Below are positions 63,403-64,000 of a stretch of DNA of 64,000 nucleotides, piece after piece. Origin of the DNA: CAKZNE01 sp964485405 (lineage in GTDB: Bacteria > Bacteroidota > Bacteroidia > Flavobacteriales > Schleiferiaceae). Both the position numbers and the translations under genes were made by a program. Each line of letters begins with the position of its first letter. Position 1 is the stretch's first letter. The stretch spans positions 1 through 64,000 of the forward strand of contig CAZAJG010000013.1 of NCBI GenBank assembly GCA_964485405.1, in the 5' to 3' direction. Under the pieces are notes generated by a model. That model saw only the letters and a list, made by a program, of their open reading frames with translations. It had not been told where the DNA came from and did not search any database.

Positions 63403-64000
63403 ATGGGGTGCAATAGTTGTACGAGTAACGGGCTCCCAAAAGGATGCAAGAACAATGGTTCGTGTGGCACAAATGGCTGTAATACACTGAGTGTATTCGA
63501 TTGGCTTTCTGATATGGAATTGCCAGCAAATCACACTCCCTTCGATTGTTTGGAGGTACGTTTTAAAAATGGTAGAAAAGAGTTTTACAGAAACGTTAAT
63601 GACCTTTCTGTTCATATTGGAGATATAGTGGCTGTGGAAGGATCTCCTGGCCATGACATAGGAATTGTTTCTTTAACCGGAGAGCTGGTTAAACTTCAGA
63701 TGAAGAAAAAGAAACAAGATGCTGACTCCAAAGAGATAAAAAAACTATACAGAAAAGCCACACAACGCGACATTGACACTTGGCAATCCGCCCGGGAAAA
63801 AGAACAAAATACCATGATGAGAACCCGTCAATTGGCGTTGGATCTCGGATTGACGATGAAGATTAGCGATGTTGAATATCAAGGAGATGGCGGTAAAGCC
63901 ACTTTCTTTTATACCGCAGAAGATCGTGTAGATTTTAGAGAGCTGATTAAAAAAATGGCTTTTGAATTTAAGATTCGCATTGAAATGCGGCAGATTGGAA
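63403..64000 (+). CDS. ricT: PSP1 domain regulator RicT, cut by the window end
   Basis: The frame is open from the ATG at 63403 to the last base (199 codons shown); the C-terminus lies outside. A Cys-rich N-terminus (Cys at 3, 6, 15, 21, 26) is followed by a PSP1-type domain: VEGSPGHDIGIVSLTGELV near 88-106, and LYRKATQRDIDTWQSAREKE in the usual helix. RicT (YaaT) works with partners that bind iron-sulfur clusters in Firmicutes; in Bacteroidota it usually precedes gldH. The Cys cluster suggests metal or cluster binding. Confidence 0.9.
   Translation, partial: MGCNSCTSNGLPKGCKNNGSCGTNGCNTLSVFDWLSDMELPANHTPFDCLEVRFKNGRKEFYRNVNDLSVHIGDIVAVEGSPGHDIGIVSLTGELVKLQMKKKKQDADSKEIKKLYRKATQRDIDTWQSAREKEQNTMMRTRQLALDLGLTMKISDVEYQGDGGKATFFYTAEDRVDFRELIKKMAFEFKIRIEMRQIG

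Noticed and set aside
1..64000. CRISPR arrays, rRNA or tRNA genes
   Set aside because: No regularly spaced short repeats, rRNA-like stretches or convincing tRNA folds were noticed, though tRNAs cannot be ruled out by eye.

Overview
The window looks like a chromosomal segment of a marine-type Bacteroidota, most likely order Flavobacteriales. Base composition is AT-rich. Several genes are typical of the phylum: the type IX secretion protein PorZ next to RecO, DUF4292, DUF4837 and DUF6443/RHS proteins, a DUF2795 protein, and TPR/transmembrane/HTH regulators. Several starts have the TAnnTTTG-type promoter element instead of sigma70 boxes. No rRNA, tRNA, CRISPR array or intact transposase was seen. 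The genus is not determined.

Layout. (1) 1-4.6 kb: a variable patch flanked by a ~92-bp direct repeat. It holds a possible OGG-fold protein overlapping a GIY-YIG-like nuclease, two small membrane proteins, a DUF4143-type ATPase/nuclease and a lipoprotein. (2) 4.6-18.2 kb: mixed single genes, including a short NrfD/ActC-like membrane protein, an HSL-type esterase with an AraC regulator, a PaiB-type protein, a TPR-HTH regulator, a nickel superoxide dismutase with a Sec signal peptide, a c-type-cytochrome-like lipoprotein and a beta-barrel protein. (3) 18.2-34.9 kb: the main accessory locus, all on the minus strand and bracketed by ~210-bp imperfect direct repeats. Two large secreted RHS/YD proteins are followed by about nine small modules. 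Each is an orphan toxin C-terminal tip (often without its own start) followed by a candidate immunity gene. Three immunity genes are Imm53 paralogues and two are OmpA-like. (4) 34.9-64 kb: a more conserved backbone. It includes an ATP:cob(I)alamin adenosyltransferase, a Na+/H+ antiporter, a RidA protein, an iodotyrosine deiodinase-like nitroreductase, a VPS10-like propeller, gpsA, an M28-PDZ peptidase, a flippase-dut-nucleotidyltransferase-TPR-DUF4292-envC run, tatA, gatA (frameshifted), a MltD-like transglycosylase, a GT-C-like membrane protein, recO, porZ and the start of ricT.

The most interesting system is region 3. Its main RHS protein ends in a type-24 polymorphic toxin domain with Imm53 next to it. 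Downstream, toxin tips and immunity genes have accumulated and recombined, leaving visible breakpoints: identical 63-nt Imm53 ends joined to different sequences, and an Imm53 gene whose 3' end runs out of frame into another toxin's tail. Several tip/immunity families there are not ones I recognise.

Other items worth attention are a nickel SOD whose metal-binding N-terminus would be exposed by signal peptidase, a one-base deletion in the amidase signature of gatA, and the IYD-like dehalogenase. Function calls rest on motif recognition by eye; no database search was run.
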